Source: Onthophagus taurus (lineage: Eukaryota > Arthropoda > Insecta > Coleoptera > Scarabaeidae). Taken from it: a stretch of 64,000 nt of DNA. Location: the NCBI RefSeq assembly GCF_036711975.1, contig NW_027248940.1, positions 5,208,001 to 5,272,000 on the forward strand, given 5' to 3'. Shown one piece after another: positions 1-10,715 of this stretch. The position numbers and the translations under genes are program-made. Below the pieces are notes generated by a model. The model did not search any database. It was given only the letters and a program-made list of their open reading frames with translations, and had not been told where the DNA came from. Position 1 is the first letter of the stretch, and each line of letters opens with the position of its first letter.

Positions 1-169
1 GCAGGGGGCGTCGTGCAGGTGCTCGTTCTGCACCGCAGGAGAGTGGAGAAAGAGGAAAGTCCTCTACTCCTGCCCGAGGCTCGAGAGGGCGCGCTGGAAT
101 GAGAGGGACCGGTGGGACGGCTGCTCCATCCCATGCGAGAGGTAAGTAGGGGAAACTGTACTCGGCTCA

Positions 170-950
170 GTGGATAAGTCTATTAACTGTTTACAGGTAA
201 ACCTGCAGCACGCTAGGGCGGCTATGGCTGTCCTTAGCAGAACCTGGATGAGTGAGCGAATTGATATTGCCCTCATTCAGGAACCATGGCTCGCCAATAC
301 CGGGCGCATCAGCGGACTCGGTAATTTATCCGGTAAGTTACTTTGCTCAGGAGATAGACCCAGAGCTTGTTTACTTATCAGGAACAACATTAATGCTTTC
401 TTAATCTCAGAGCATAGCGACCGCGATTGTGTGGCTGTGGTTCTGAGAATCCGTGGTGAGAAGGGCTGGACAGAAATTGTCATCTGCTCGGCATACTTCC
501 CCGGAACGGAAAATGACCTTCGCCCGGCCGCTGTGCGAGACATAATTGCCTACAGCCGGAGGAATAACCTGCATGTTGTTGTTGGATGTGACGCCAATGC
601 CCACCACACAATGTGGGCAAGCACCAACACAAATGAAAGAGGTGAGTTACTTTTTGACTACCTATTAGGGGAGGGGCTTACTGTTAATAATGTAGGCGCC
701 AAACCAACCTTTGTTACCAGAAATAGAGCAGATGTACTTGACATTACGTTCAGCTCAATTATATTGAGCTCTAAGATAACCTCCTAGAGGGTATCCTCTG
801 AACCGTCGTATTCAGATCATAGACATATTCAATTTAAAATTGATCTAGGGATGAAATCGGACTGTACATACCGTAATCCCCGTAGCACTAATTGGGATCT
901 GTTTAAGAGTTGCCTTGCAGATAACCTAACTAGATATGTATTCTATGTAA
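170..950 (+). pseudogene. Endonuclease domain of an R1/I/LOA-type non-LTR retrotransposon, broken
   Basis: This is the start of an ORF2 encoding an apurinic-type endonuclease that nicks target DNA for reverse transcription. Visible motifs are NLQHARAA near the N-terminus, IQEPW (about residue 37), the GCDANAHHTMW active-site block (about residue 140) and, past a stop, SDHRHIQF. The reading frame runs to a TAG at 785-787 and continues in the same frame to about 950, so one nonsense change separates the SDH motif from the rest. The reverse-transcriptase part is absent; sequence changes to a TGTAA-type microsatellite and then a MITE. Upstream, a short frame ending at 145 has a C-x2-C...CPR pattern that may be the tail of ORF1 or of another element. 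The R1/I/LOA grouping rests on the NLQ...IQEPW style and is not resolved further. Confidence 0.8.
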
Positions 951-965
951 TGTAATGTAATGTAA

Positions 966-1102
966 GGCTCACTTTTACCACCTCTTGATAAATTTAACCG
1001 ATAGATAATTACCATGGTTACAGCGGTTTTAAGTGCTCTCATTGGCTAAGAACGCCAATTTATCTATCGGATAAATTTATCAAAAGGTGGTAAAAGTGGA
1101 CC
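966..1102. mobile_element. TIR MITE, 137 bp, TAA target duplication
   Basis: The two ends are about 43-bp inverted repeats. The left begins GGCTCACTTTTACC and the right, reverse-complemented, begins GGTCCACTTTTACC; both continue through TTGATAAATTT and CGATAGATAA with few mismatches. TAA lies immediately outside both ends. A 3-bp TAA duplication is typical of PIF/Harbinger elements, but these termini do not match the Harbinger element at 36735-39538, so the parent is unknown. There is no coding capacity. Confidence 0.8.
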
Positions 1103-1110
1103 TAAGTAAT

Positions 1111-1608
1111 AAAATATGGGGGGTGCCATTTAAAAAAATGAAGTTATGGTATTTCCAAATATCGAAAAGTTAACGTGCCGTAGTAAAGTGACCAAACGAT
1201 CTAGACAGTCGTACTCGGCACCAAAACATACTCCATCATGTTGCTTACGCATGTTCTGAATCCTAAATTGATATCCCAAAAATCGAGTGTTCTCTGATTT
1301 TTTTAACAAATGTCTGCTGGAGCAGATTTTTCTAGAAAAATTCGAATAACTAGAGAACGGCCGAATCAAATTGCAAAAAGTAAAGTTATTCATAAACCTT
1401 GAAAACAGACAAATCCAAATATGTAAAAATATATAGGGTGTTCCATTTAAAAAAATAAAGTAGGTGGCGACTTCCGGTATAACCGGAAGTGCTACAAATC
1501 TGGAAATATTTTAGTCGAAGAGAACGCAAATAATAATGCTTAAATCTGAATTTTCAAATTTTTGTATTGGCCAGAACCCTGTAAAGTTGTAATGGACGGT
1601 CGTCGTGG
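1111..1608. repeat. Non-coding stretch with two related short repeats
   Basis: No gene is seen. The phrase GGTGCCATTTAAAAAAATGA near 1121 recurs as GGTGTTCCATTTAAAAAAAT near 1438, suggesting two diverged copies of a roughly 317-bp unit. The 1433-1605 block starts TATAGGGTGTTCC and ends GGATGACCCTGTATAA, an imperfect inverted pair like the CAGGGT termini of mariner-type MITEs. It directly abuts the 5'-truncated retrotransposon downstream. Confidence 0.35.
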
Positions 1609-3435
1609 ATGACCCTGTATAATAAACGCATTATACTATCAAAAATTAATTACAATGATCAGGTATTTACTGATTCTGGCTACTCTGGTAAAGCAATGTG
1701 GAGGTTGATTAATAAGAGTAGTGTCGAAAAAAGTAGTAGAGTAAATGCACAGTTTCCACCAGATGAGATAAATAACTTTTTTGTTGATATTCCGTATAAA
1801 ATCTTAGAATCAATTGAAAATAATGAAGTAACCACTAAACCATTCAATAAGTATTTAAATAAAATAAACGTCGAAGGATGTAATTTCTCTTTCATGGAAA
1901 TATCCTTCGTTGAGTTGCGTGATATCTGATTAAATCAAAGTCAACTAAGGATATATACGGTTTTAATGTTAACTTAATAAAGCAAATTAAAAACTTGATT
2001 ATACTTCCACTATGCAAATTACTAAATCAACTACTAATGGAGGGGGTTTTTCCTGATTCGTTAAAGATAGCTCTTGTGGTACCTGTGTATAAAAAGGGTG
2101 ACCATGACAAGATTGAAAATTTTAGGCCAATTTCTCTTCTACCCGTTTTCTCTAAAATTTACGAAAAGGCTTTAAAAAATAAAGTTTATGAATATTTTGA
2201 AAGTAATAAATTATTTACTAAGACGCAGTTTGGTTTCAGAAAAGAAAAAAGCAGTGTTGGTGCAATTGTTGATTTTGTAGAAAATGTTATGCAGTCCTAT
2301 GAGGATGGACACTACATGATGGGTGCTTTCTGTGACCTCAGTAAGGCATTCGATTGTGTGCAGCATGACCTTTTGCTCTATAAGTTGAAAAAATATAATT
2401 TTGACAATAACAGTATTAGACTGATTAAATCATACTTATCAAATAGGTCACAAATAGTTAAATGTAATGATTTATTTTCGATAGGTGTACCCCAAGGATC
2501 AATATTGGGCCCTCTTTTGTTTTTAATTTATATTAATGATGTCCCTCAGAATATAACGAATGGGTGGGTTGTTGTGTATGCCGATGACACAACCCTATTT
2601 AGCAATCACAAAGGTTATGAACATGCTTTTGAGAGTAGAGCTGTTTCTCTAAGGGAGGCCGAGCGTTGGTTTGCTAGTAACAAACTAAAGTTAAATTCAG
2701 ATAAAACGGCTTTCACTACGTTTACATTGAGACGGTGCCCTAACATACAGTCTCTTTCTGCTGTAAAGTTTTTGGGTGTTTATCTTGATCCCGGGCTGTG
2801 CTGGGAGGAACATATTTTGACATTATGTAGTAAATTAAGTGGCAGCATCTATTTGTTGCGAAACCTGCGCTCGAACGTTTTACGCACAGCATACTTTGCG
2901 CTGTGTCAGTCCTCAATGACTTATGCATTGTTAGTCTGGGGCTCTGCTGCTGGTTTTGAACGCGTATTTAGAATGCAGAGAAGGGCTATACGGGTATTAA
3001 GAAATTTAAATTATAGAGACGACTGTAGAAGCTCCTATATTGATTTACAAATATTAACTCTACCGTCTCTCTACATTCTCGAATGTGTTACATATGTTAA
3101 AAAGAACATTAATAAGTTTGACATGTATAAGCAATACGTGTCAAACTTATGCACTTGCTATGATACTAGGAAACATAGCGATCTGATACCCAAATATACA
3201 CGATTAACAAAATGCCAGAAAAGTGTGAACGCGGTGGCGGTGAAATTTTTTAATAAATTGCCATTACACGTCCGTCAGTTGCCATTGAAGGGCTTTAAAG
3301 AGTATATTAAACAAACTCTTGTTACAAGGGCGTACTTTTCTCTTTAATATGACACTATATAATATGTGTCAAATTTGACAAGTGTGAACATATTGTATTG
3401 TATTGTAACACAATAAAGATTATGATTATGATTAT
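1607..3435 (+). mobile_element. 5'-truncated jockey-type element with (GATTAT)n tail
   Basis: The copy carries the RT pseudogene, a short 3' UTR containing CAATAAAG, and ends in repeats of GATTAT at about 3416-3434. This is a microsatellite tail as many non-LTR elements have instead of poly(A). The 5' boundary is near 1607, where the linker coding begins abruptly. No convincing target duplication is seen. Confidence 0.75.
1609..3347 (+). pseudogene. Jockey-superfamily reverse transcriptase, one frameshift
   Basis: This is ORF2 (linker, reverse transcriptase, C-terminal region) of a 5'-truncated non-LTR retrotransposon. The first 106 codons give the linker ending near VELRDI. A one-base frame change at about 1926 leads into LIKSK...IYGFNV and then a long open frame with the RT motifs FRPISLLP, QFGFRK, DLSKAFDCVQHD, GVPQGSILGPLLF and YADDTTLF, and a C-terminal YDTRKHSDL block. 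The catalytic YADD is intact, so one indel is the only obvious coding lesion, but no endonuclease or ORF1 is present. It is the same general type as the element at 14958-22985. Clade below the Jockey superfamily level is uncertain. Confidence 0.9.
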
Positions 3436-3800
3436 TCTGACCTTTAATTTTTACAACGATCAACTAACAGGGTTTAACCAAAAAAAATCATTACAACCAG
3501 ATTAACGAAAATTAAATGTTTATACTTTAAATAATAAAAGTAGAATAAATTTGTTTTAAAATGCATATCTCCTTTTCATATCTCAAATAATTTTGGAGAT
3601 ACACTTTTTTTATTCTGACGTTTAATTTTTACAATGTTTAACAGGGTTTAATCAAAAAAAATCATTCACAACCAAACCAACGAAAAATAAATATTGATAT
3701 TTAAAATAAAAATGGATTAAATTTGCGTCAAAATGCTTTATATCTCATTTTGATACCTTAAACAATTTAAGAGATATAATTTTTTAAACTTTTTCATTTT
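3436..3800. repeat. About 178-bp tandem unit, two copies, in receptor intron 1
   Basis: The phrase TTCTGACCTTTAATTTTTAC at about 3434 recurs about 178 bp later with a one-base change, followed in both by AACAGGGTTTAA and AAAAAAAATCATT. The same unit appears in opposite orientation at about 23340-24050. There it follows the splice donor of the duplicated receptor exon, so it is part of the duplicated intron and not a chance insertion. No coding potential. Confidence 0.75.
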
Positions 3801-4073
3801 TAAAGATTTGTTCTAAAACGATAACATTCATGTTTTGTTGAAAAAATTATTTGCTTCTGCATTTTGTGAATGCACTAAATCATTCGCCATTATGTGCTCT
3901 TAAACAACATTCTTTAAGCTTTAATTCAGTGTAATACTTATTTGTTAATGAATATACATACGATTTTTTAAACATTTCCATTTTAAAACGAGTGTTAAAG
4001 CGGAATATTGTTGGGTTATGTTAAAATTTTTTTTTATAATCTATAATAATTAATTAACTTAATTAATAATTAC

Positions 4074-4668
4074 CTAGAACGTGAATGACATAAATGATAG
4101 CAGCCGTTAATTCAAAAATATAAGCAGCAACGCAAAACCATTTCGAAGTTGTAGGAAAAGGAATTACACTATGCAACACCAACATTTTCCTACATTCCAC
4201 ATCTTCGTTTAAAAAATCCTCCGGGCTCATCTTGACAATATAAAACAAAGGCGTCCCAGTCGTTATAAATGTCATCATTAAAACGCATCCAACCCAACAC
4301 ATCGACACCATCCCGATTTTTCTCATCCCCATTTCGATGTCTTTCTTAAATTTTCCCCCAAACGATGTTAAAAAGTCGTACTCGTAACGAATGTCTTCCA
4401 TTATGCAGTTAACTTTCTTGTAATTCCAGCACAAAACGAACGATTTTACTATCGTTACTAAATGGACGGGAAAAAAAATTAATTGGTCCAAAATTTTTTC
4501 GTAAACTCTTAAAGTATTTTTCAACTCCATCGCTTCCAACACAAATAGTTGTAGGGGATGAAAAATTATTATTATGCTGTAGATTAAGTAGTACATTTTT
4601 GGGGATTCGGTGTCGAAGAAACTAAAAATTCCCGCAACTTTAAACAGTTTTAAAATCGTTTCAAACAT
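4074..4668 (-). CDS. Odorant receptor, first exon (7tm_6 family), copy A
   Basis: This encodes the N-terminal 198 residues of an insect odorant receptor, a seven-pass ligand-gated channel subunit of olfactory neuron dendrites. The ATG is at 4668. Hydrophobic segments lie at about residues 27-45, 62-80, 122-145 and 165-190, matching TM1-TM4, with the charged loop NYKKVNCIMEDIRYEYDFL between TM2 and TM3. The frame meets a splice donor right after CTAG (GTAATT, donor GT at 4073-4072), so the annotated end is an exon boundary and not a stop. Later exons are not found between 4073 and 1: the intron runs into tandem repeats and then a retrotransposon. The gene is either split across a long intron leaving the window or truncated. 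This copy has an intact start and frame, unlike copy B at 14545. Confidence 0.82.
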
Positions 4669-5112
4669 CTTGCATCAGAATTAACTTCAGATGTGGATTT
4701 TATGTATTCTTGAATCCTTTTTATACTAAAGTACAAATTTGATTGATGTTATAATACGGAAATTATAATACATAAGTGGTTTTAAATAAAATAGTTTCAC
4801 TTATATTGATTTTTTTTCTTTTCTTTACTTCTTTGTTACAGCATAAAATTAGTGGGATTAACGTAGTAGTTGCATCAAACTTCGCAAAGTTATCTAAGTA
4901 TTGCAAAGGAGGGTCATTATTGACAATACAGGAACGTTAATACCAGGTGTTTTCAGGTCTCTAATTGTAAGAATTGAGAAGGAATTGATTTGGTGCTGTG
5001 TATAGCAATCATAAGGAACGTAAATGAAATAGTACTCAATGTTTCGCCATTCTTTTTAGGTGTATTTTTAGGCAGAAGCCGTTAAATATTCCACCTTTCT
5101 TTAAGTTTCATA
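4074..5112 (-). repeat. Arm A of an inverted segmental duplication (receptor exon 1 plus upstream)
   Basis: The sequence from exon 1 through about 440 bp upstream is repeated in opposite orientation at about 14150-14957. Shared landmarks include GAAGTAAAGAAAAGAAAAAAA, GCAAAGTTTGATGCAACTAC (with one-base differences), the GAGACCTGAAAACACC-type block and GGTGGAATATTTAACG. Similarity continues past the exon into intron 1 (3436-4073 against 23004-24050). Whatever promoter copy A uses should lie in 4669-5110, because that block is preserved in both arms. Confidence 0.85.
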
Positions 5113-6375
5113 TTTTATTTTATTTAAAAATGCAGGAGTTTGTTCTAAACGTTTCTTTGTAATCATAAGCGTTTATCGTTTATAATTTACAATATTTTAC
5201 AATATATGTATACCCCCAAACTCTCTACGCTCCTTCCCCATCTCTACACCCTCGGCTCCTCGCCCCAATTACCTCCCTTACCCCGATCTCCCAAGTTCTG
5301 CTTCATATCCATCGCCTCCTTCTTCACCTCACTATACCCTTTCAGCATGTGTTCAAGTATTTCCCAGTCCTCTTCATACTCTACACCACGTCTCCACATC
5401 GTGCGTCCAGTGCCCTCTCTCCTTATTGCCACAGCAGAATCTGGCCAGCAATCTCTTCCCTTCCTCATACCCCTCCATCAACAGATACTTTAACAGTTCC
5501 TCTATCATTATCTCGCTTCTCGTATCTGTGACCATCTTTCCTGCCTCTGTATGTCCCTGTCCCTATCCCTCAGATGTCTCCACTCTTCTGTTGTCATACT
5601 CTCCTATAATATTCTTCCCTATCTCTCTGCCCATATATCAAACTCGTCTCCTTGATTTCCCTCCAGCACTGTCCCAGGATCTTACAATGCAGTCTTCCTT
5701 CTATCCTTTCCTCGTACTTCACAGTTCTTCTCCTAGCCTCCATTACTGCATCCACCTTAACCTCCTCCCTCAATACAGTCTCCTGGAGTCCCCCTCGCTA
5801 ACCCTAGTACCAATCTCCAATACTTGTTTGTACATCCTGCAGCAATCCTTGTTCTCTCCATCCCCATACTTCTGTGTCGTACATCATTGCGCCATCATCA
5901 CCAACCCCTCAAACCTCCCAAAAGTTCTCTCCCTCCCATCCCCAAACCTGTCCCATCACCCTGTTCGCTCTTTTTGCTATCGCCTTCACGGGCGACCCGA
6001 CCATATTACTCTCCAAGAACCCATATCCCAGGTACCTATACTCTATCTCTCTTACCTGTCACCTCGATTTCTCCCTCTTTCTTCTCCCCCCTGTACAGAA
6101 CTTCATTATCTTTGTCTTCTCGACGTTTACCTCCAACCCCTTCGCCTTAAAATATCTCTCCAGAGACCTTATCATCTCCTTCAACTCCACCGCCTCTCTT
6201 GCCACGACCACCAAATCATCCGCATACGGCAAGTCGTGCATCTTCGTTCCTCCTATCATCATCCCACCCATCTACCCTCTCATAAGTTTCTCTTCCAAGT
6301 CCGCTGTATACATCGCAAATCGTGTGGGACTAAGCGGACACCCCGGTCTCAATCTCTTTAAAGTACATACACTCA

Positions 6376-6681
6376 CGTAGATTTAACTAAATAAATAACA
6401 ACTTTATTGAATCTTCAACAATACATTAATCTAACTTAGTTTAGTCCTCGTATTTAGTCAGATCACGCCGGTTTTAGTCCGTCTTCAACCCTTTTATTCC
6501 CGATACACGTTTTTCCACATCCACCGCGCACCGTCTGCCGTAACCGACTCTCTCAATCTTGTTCAAACCTGTTTGTTTTCTAACGTCTCGAAACTTCTCC
6601 GAACGCGCGGGAATTACTGCCACCGCCACACCACGCTACGCACTACCAACCCAAATTCTCACGCACAAAATATTCCTAACA
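6376..6681 (-). mobile_element. Solo-LTR-like insertion, about 306 bp
   Basis: Read on the minus strand it starts TGTTAGGAATATT and ends AATCTACG. This is TGTTAG...CTACA architecture with one change at the last base. It contains GGAATAAAAGG (TATA-like) and AATCAATAAAG-type polyadenylation sequence followed by a T-rich run, in LTR order. It interrupts the RT coding between the IAKVKV and RPGCPLSP parts of the surrounding element. I do not find a matching target duplication, so insertion by an LTR element is likely but unproven. Confidence 0.5.
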
Positions 6682-6734
6682 CCTTCGTCTATCTTTAACC
6701 TTAAGGTTATCACTTTAACCTTGGCTATTTTCTC

Positions 6735-7051
6735 CAAGGTTGCCAGGTCTCACGATTTATTGTGAGATCCCATTATATTACCTTTAATCTCACGATTTAA
6801 CGTATACTTCTCACTATTTTATTACAAAAACAATATAATTATTGGAAGAAATTACTTAAACTGTAATATTTCATTTCCTTTTAATTGTATCACTTTTATA
6901 TACAAACGTTGTCTAAACAGTTTTACTAGAATCCTATGCCTGTATGTAACACGTATTATTAAAATTGAGTGATTTTTAAACAAATTTCAATATCTCACGA
7001 TTTTTTATGACATGGCTCACGACATTCTATGTGTGTAACCTGGCAACCCTG
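6735..7051. mobile_element. hAT-type MITE, 317 bp, with 8-bp target duplication
   Basis: The ends are CAAGGTTGCCAGGT and, reverse-complemented, CAGGGTTGCCAGGT (13 of 14 identical). Flanking 8-mers are ATTTTCTC (6727-6734) and ATCGTCTC (7052-7059), six of eight identical. That length and the CAGGGTTG start fit the hAT superfamily. Removing the element rejoins the RT reading of the host retrotransposon at RET-IAKVKV. The inside is AT-rich and non-coding with repeated TCTCACGATTTA-like phrases. Confidence 0.7.
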
Positions 7052-8089
7052 ATCGTCTCTCTGTACATCTCCTTCACTCTATCAGCTGTTCTGTGATACC
7101 TCTCCGCCTCATTTCCTTACACATCTTCCCTCTATCCATCTTATCAAATGCCGCCTTCAGGTCTGTGAACAATGCATACAGCTTTCCTACCTTTTTGTTC
7201 AACTCCCTATCTGACAGATCTTTTAGTATGTATATATTGTCAATCTCCCCAGCAGTACCTTGGCTTATATTTTACATGTCGTGTCCAACAGGCTGATTCC
7301 TCTGTAATTGTCCACCAACCGTTTACTCCACTTTTTATACAGTGGGCATATTATCCCCATCCTCCACCTGTCCGGAAACCCCTCACATCACCATAAGTCA
7401 TTTATTACCATCCATAGCTTCTTCTTCACCGTCTCCGTCGCCTCCAACCATGCCTCATTCTGGATTTTATCGTCTATTCGCGGCCTTCCCCTCTTCAGTC
7501 CCCTCAACACCTCTTCCATTTCTTCCAGTGTTATCTACTCTTCCCCCTGCACCCAGCTCTCACTTTTCCATTCTTCTCTCTTCCTCCCCTTCCAACAATC
7601 CCATAAAATACGTTCTCCATTCCGTCATTTGTATATCTCCGCTGACTTCCTCCCTTCCCTTCCTCATCCTCTTTAAGTATCTGCTTACATCATTTTCCTC
7701 TTTCAACTCCATAATTTTCTCAGCCTCCCTCTCCTTCAGCTCAGTCTTCTTTTTCTTGCATTTTTTTTGTATCTTCTCTTAGCCTCTGTATATCTATCTA
7801 TCCCTACCTCCCTTCGCTACCACTGTCTCAGTTTCCTTCTAGCTTCCCTCTTCGTTTCTCTGCATTCCGTATCCCACCACTCATTCCTTCCCAGTCTATG
7901 CCCCCGTCGCCTGACTTCTTTCTTCAACGTCGCCTCCCTGACCACCTAAATCAGTTCATTCAACCCGTCGGCCCCCTCCACCCTTTGACCCCCACTTGCC
8001 CACTTTCCCCTCTAACGTTCTATACCTTCTCCCGACTAATCTGCAATAGTGCATTTCCTATTCTATAATTTTTTATGTTTCTTTTTACG

Positions 8090-8206
8090 TTTGAAGGGTT
8101 AGGTGGAAGATCAGTCCTCTGACTGAACCTCGCCCTTCGTCGATTATGTAATTCTAATTGTGTTTGGTTTAGAGAGAAATAAAGACCTTTATTATTATTA
8201 TTATAC
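8090..8206 (+). mobile_element. 3' terminal fragment of a CR1/jockey-type element
   Basis: The block runs GGGTTAGGTGGAAGATCAGT, then CCTCGCCCTTCG, then AATAAAGACC and a (TTATTA)n tail. The full-length element at 43853-48012 ends in the same layout (GGGTTGAGTGGTAGAG, TCCGCCCTACG, AATAAAGCC, TTATTA repeats). This is therefore a dead 5'-truncated insertion of a related family into the surrounding minus-strand relic. Confidence 0.65.
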
Positions 8207-8289
8207 CGTAAATCTTTCCACCCTATCCCACATACCTTGGTTTGCCATTGCATAGTCGATTACTGACGCCCCTTTGTCGTTTCCTATAA

Positions 8290-9140
8290 TAATTACTTCA
8301 TGATACTCTTTCTTGCATTTTTTGTATAGATGGTAGCATTCTTGAGATCTAGAGACTCTCATAATTATAAATAAAGCTTCCAAAGTTCTTTCCTTCTTCA
8401 TCAATTCGGTGTTCCTGATTAGTTTACTATTTCTTGTGCTAGTCTTTACCGATGTTTGCATCTTTACAGGAAAACATTGATTAAATAGTCCCAGAAAGTT
8501 CTTATGGAAAATGCTACTGCAATCCTGAGCAGAGTTGGTCCCAGAAAGACTCCACACGGCCTCCATATGTAACTGTTCCTTCATTCGACATAAGTTCTCA
8601 TTATTATATATGAGTATTTTTTTAATGTCTCTCTTTTCAGTCCTTCCCTGTACCGGTTCTTTCAGGCTGGCCACTTGACCAAGGTGATTTGATAAATGAA
8701 AATTTCATGGTAGCTGTTTTAAGTTGCAGATGACTAGCATTCGTGAATACATTGTCAATACATGTGGCGTAGGCTGCTCCAATTCGAGAAGTTTCATCAA
8801 ACTATTGCTTCGTCAATAATTCTCTATCTAAATGATCCATTAGTCTTTCAAGCTGCATTAGGAAATCATCAAAATCACCGAACGGCGATTTATAACAGGA
8901 AACAAGAAGTTCTGAAAGAAGAATTTCAAAATCCCTCTCAATAGCACAAGTTTTGATATCAGCTCGTTTTCGGCTATTACTTCATCCCGTACCAGAGTCA
9001 TCACGCCTCCATGTTGCAAATTCTGTTTGTAAAAACATGATGTCATTTTAAAATCTTTTAACATTATCTTAATAGTTTCGTCTCTCTTAAGCCAATACTC
9101 TGTCAGACCAATTACATCGTTTTTTTGGCTGTTTAAGACA
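8290..9140 (-). pseudogene. Jockey-superfamily endonuclease and linker fragments
   Basis: On the minus strand the higher-coordinate part resembles the start of a jockey-type endonuclease, with an LTEYWL-like phrase and then DFKMTSCFYKQNLQHGGVM (about 9050-9000). The lower part, 8674-8290, is a linker with FHKNFLGLFNQCFPVK. Frames are broken and the segment joins the endonuclease end of another element at about 8285, so two different relics abut here. Confidence 0.55.
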
Positions 9141-9179
9141 TTTGCAAACCTTTTGGTTTATTTGACAAAGTTTTTCATA

Positions 9180-9785
9180 AAATATTAAAGATGGATGGGA
9201 TTCTTAATTTATGGGAAAAGTTGGAAGTTTTGCTTCTAAAGGCAGAGGATGTTGGTGTTTGCGTCGAGGAACAAGTAGTAGATAACCTAACCATGAGTGA
9301 ACGTGAAAAGAATAGCGAGATACCCCTTAACTCCTTCGCCAGAAACACGAAAATTTCGCGTTTCCCCAAGAGACTAAGTAGCGAGCGTCAGAGACTTAAG
9401 ACATATTCACCATAGGGAGCTGGTAACAATTTCCAACAAATAGATGCTGAGGAACCTGTCCAAATTATGCCACAACATTCAAGCGGACTAGAAAGAATCA
9501 AAATAAGGTTGAAATGGTCACATTTGACAAATTAAAACAGGCACAGGAAACACAGAGTGGAAAGGACAACATCCGCAAAAAGGAGGTCTACAAATAGTGA
9601 GAGCAAAATGGGTGTAGGTTGTATAGGCATGAAAGGACGAAGTCAGACTAAAAACGAGCTGACGAAATAGATTGAACCACAGAAGAATAAGGACCAAAAA
9701 CTTTGCGACAACGAGGTGCTGCTGTTCTCATTAAACCGACTTGATATAGCTGTGTGCCTAATTAACATGGTCTTTGCACTTTATT
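9180..9785 (+). other. Unassigned stretch with a 74-codon open frame
   Basis: An ATG at 9191 opens a 74-codon frame to 9415 with a charged, helix-prone start (MDGILNLWEKLEVLL). I do not recognise it. The following 370 bp are purine-rich with short frames only. Both flanks are retrotransposon relics, so this may be ORF1 debris, but there is no diagnostic motif. Confidence 0.2.
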
Positions 9786-10320
9786 TCGGTTCCATCACTC
9801 TGCCCTGTTCATCCTCAGTCAACCCCTCTATTTTCAATCACCTATTCCTCCTGTAATCTCCCACCCTGTTGACCATTTCTCACCTAAACTTCTTCTGCAG
9901 CTTTGTATCTCAGCTACCACCTCATGTGCAAAGTACTTCTAGAATTGTTTCTTGATGGTCAGCTCCCTTGTCATATACCCTATCCATTCTGCCTTACTAT
10001 CTCTCCCCATTTTTCCACGACCGCATTCTTCGTCTTTGCCTTGACACTCGTCCCCATGCTATCCTGGTATTCTCGTCTCGCCACTTTAACTTCTCTTCTC
10101 ATACTCTGCAACTTATCACTCCAACAACTCACACTCAGTTTCTGCTTTGTTTCTCTCCTTGGTTTTCTTAACAACTCCTGACATAAATTACTCATACCTT
10201 TACTCCATATATCACCATTTACCACACAGCCTTCAAATCTCCCAAAGTTTCCTTCACATAGCTTTTTTTCTAAACGGCTTCAGAGCTTCTTCCAATCCAC
10301 ATTCATGAAGCTAAACGTGT
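9785..10320 (-). pseudogene. Non-LTR retrotransposon linker fragment
   Basis: The minus strand from 10225 to 9980 encodes WSDKLQSMRREVKVARREYQ, the basic W-x-x-x-L...RREV..ARR pattern found between endonuclease and RT in several non-LTR clades. The frame decays below 9980. No RT core is present, and the relation to the neighbouring relics is unknown. Confidence 0.5.
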
Positions 10321-10555
10321 TGAGATGACACGAGATGTAACTCGATATTATATACCATCTCCAGAACGTTCCACATTGGGCTTGTTTTCTTCTAATAACC
10401 GTAAAATTAATCCAGCTATATTAATTGAATCTTTGCCCCCTATCATCGAACAGCCTGTCGCCAAAGGCTGCATGCCTTACATTGTAATCGTTGCTGAGAA
10501 TGGTGCAGCTCAACACAGTCTTCCTTAGAATTAATCATACATACACCTTACAATG

Positions 10556-10593
10556 CGATTGCACACTTTACAGTATAGTAAAGTGTGCAATCG
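10556..10593. other. Perfect 16-bp hairpin
   Basis: CGATTGCACACTTTAC (10556-10571) is followed by a 6-base loop AGTATA and its exact reverse complement (10578-10593). It lies in sequence without a recognised gene, between two retrotransposon relics. It may be a MITE core or a recent inverted duplication. It is too short and symmetric to call a microRNA. Confidence 0.6.
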
Positions 10594-10715
10594 TAGGCCC
10601 CAGCGGGCACTTTGTAAGTCCCCACAATCATCAAGGGTCAAAAAACCAGACCAATCTTTTCATGAAACGTTACTACAGAACAGAAAGATATGTTTCTTAT
10701 ATCCGAAATTTGGAG

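Larger units (their letters stand above)
5206..8290 (-). pseudogene. Decayed non-LTR retrotransposon ORF2
   Basis: Read on the minus strand, this holds remnants in order of decreasing coordinate. They are an endonuclease end (GASVIDYAMANQ, about 8270-8205), a linker (NEWWDTECRETKREARRK, about 7900-7830), RT with LYALFTDLKAAFDKMDRGK (about 7200-7140), RPGCPLSPT (about 6345), YADDLVVVAREAVELK (about 6245-6200) and a C-terminal tail near 5470-5210. Many stops and frameshifts break it. A solo-LTR-like block (6376-6681) and a MITE (6735-7051) sit inside. The plus strand is strikingly pyrimidine-rich here because the minus-strand coding is rich in Glu/Lys/Arg codons; long plus-strand open frames are shadows. 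The clade is not certain. Confidence 0.75.

Noticed and set aside
966..1102. MITE as a derivative of the Harbinger at 36735-39538
   Set aside because: The termini (GGCTCACTTTTACC versus GGGCGCGGTCAGC) are unrelated, although both have 3-bp duplications.
5206..7949. Many long plus-strand open frames rich in Ser/Pro/Leu
   Set aside because: They are shadows: the minus strand holds the YADDLVVV and FTDLKAAFDK reverse-transcriptase motifs, and its purine-rich coding leaves few stops on the pyrimidine-rich plus strand.
10325..10528. Plus-strand 67-codon frame (MTRDVTRYYIPSPER...)
   Set aside because: It looks somewhat protein-like, but no family is recognised, and it is bounded by retrotransposon relics with no splice or promoter support.
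10556..10593. Hairpin as a microRNA precursor
   Set aside because: The stem is only 16 bp, perfectly symmetric and with a 6-base loop, too short for an animal pre-miRNA.
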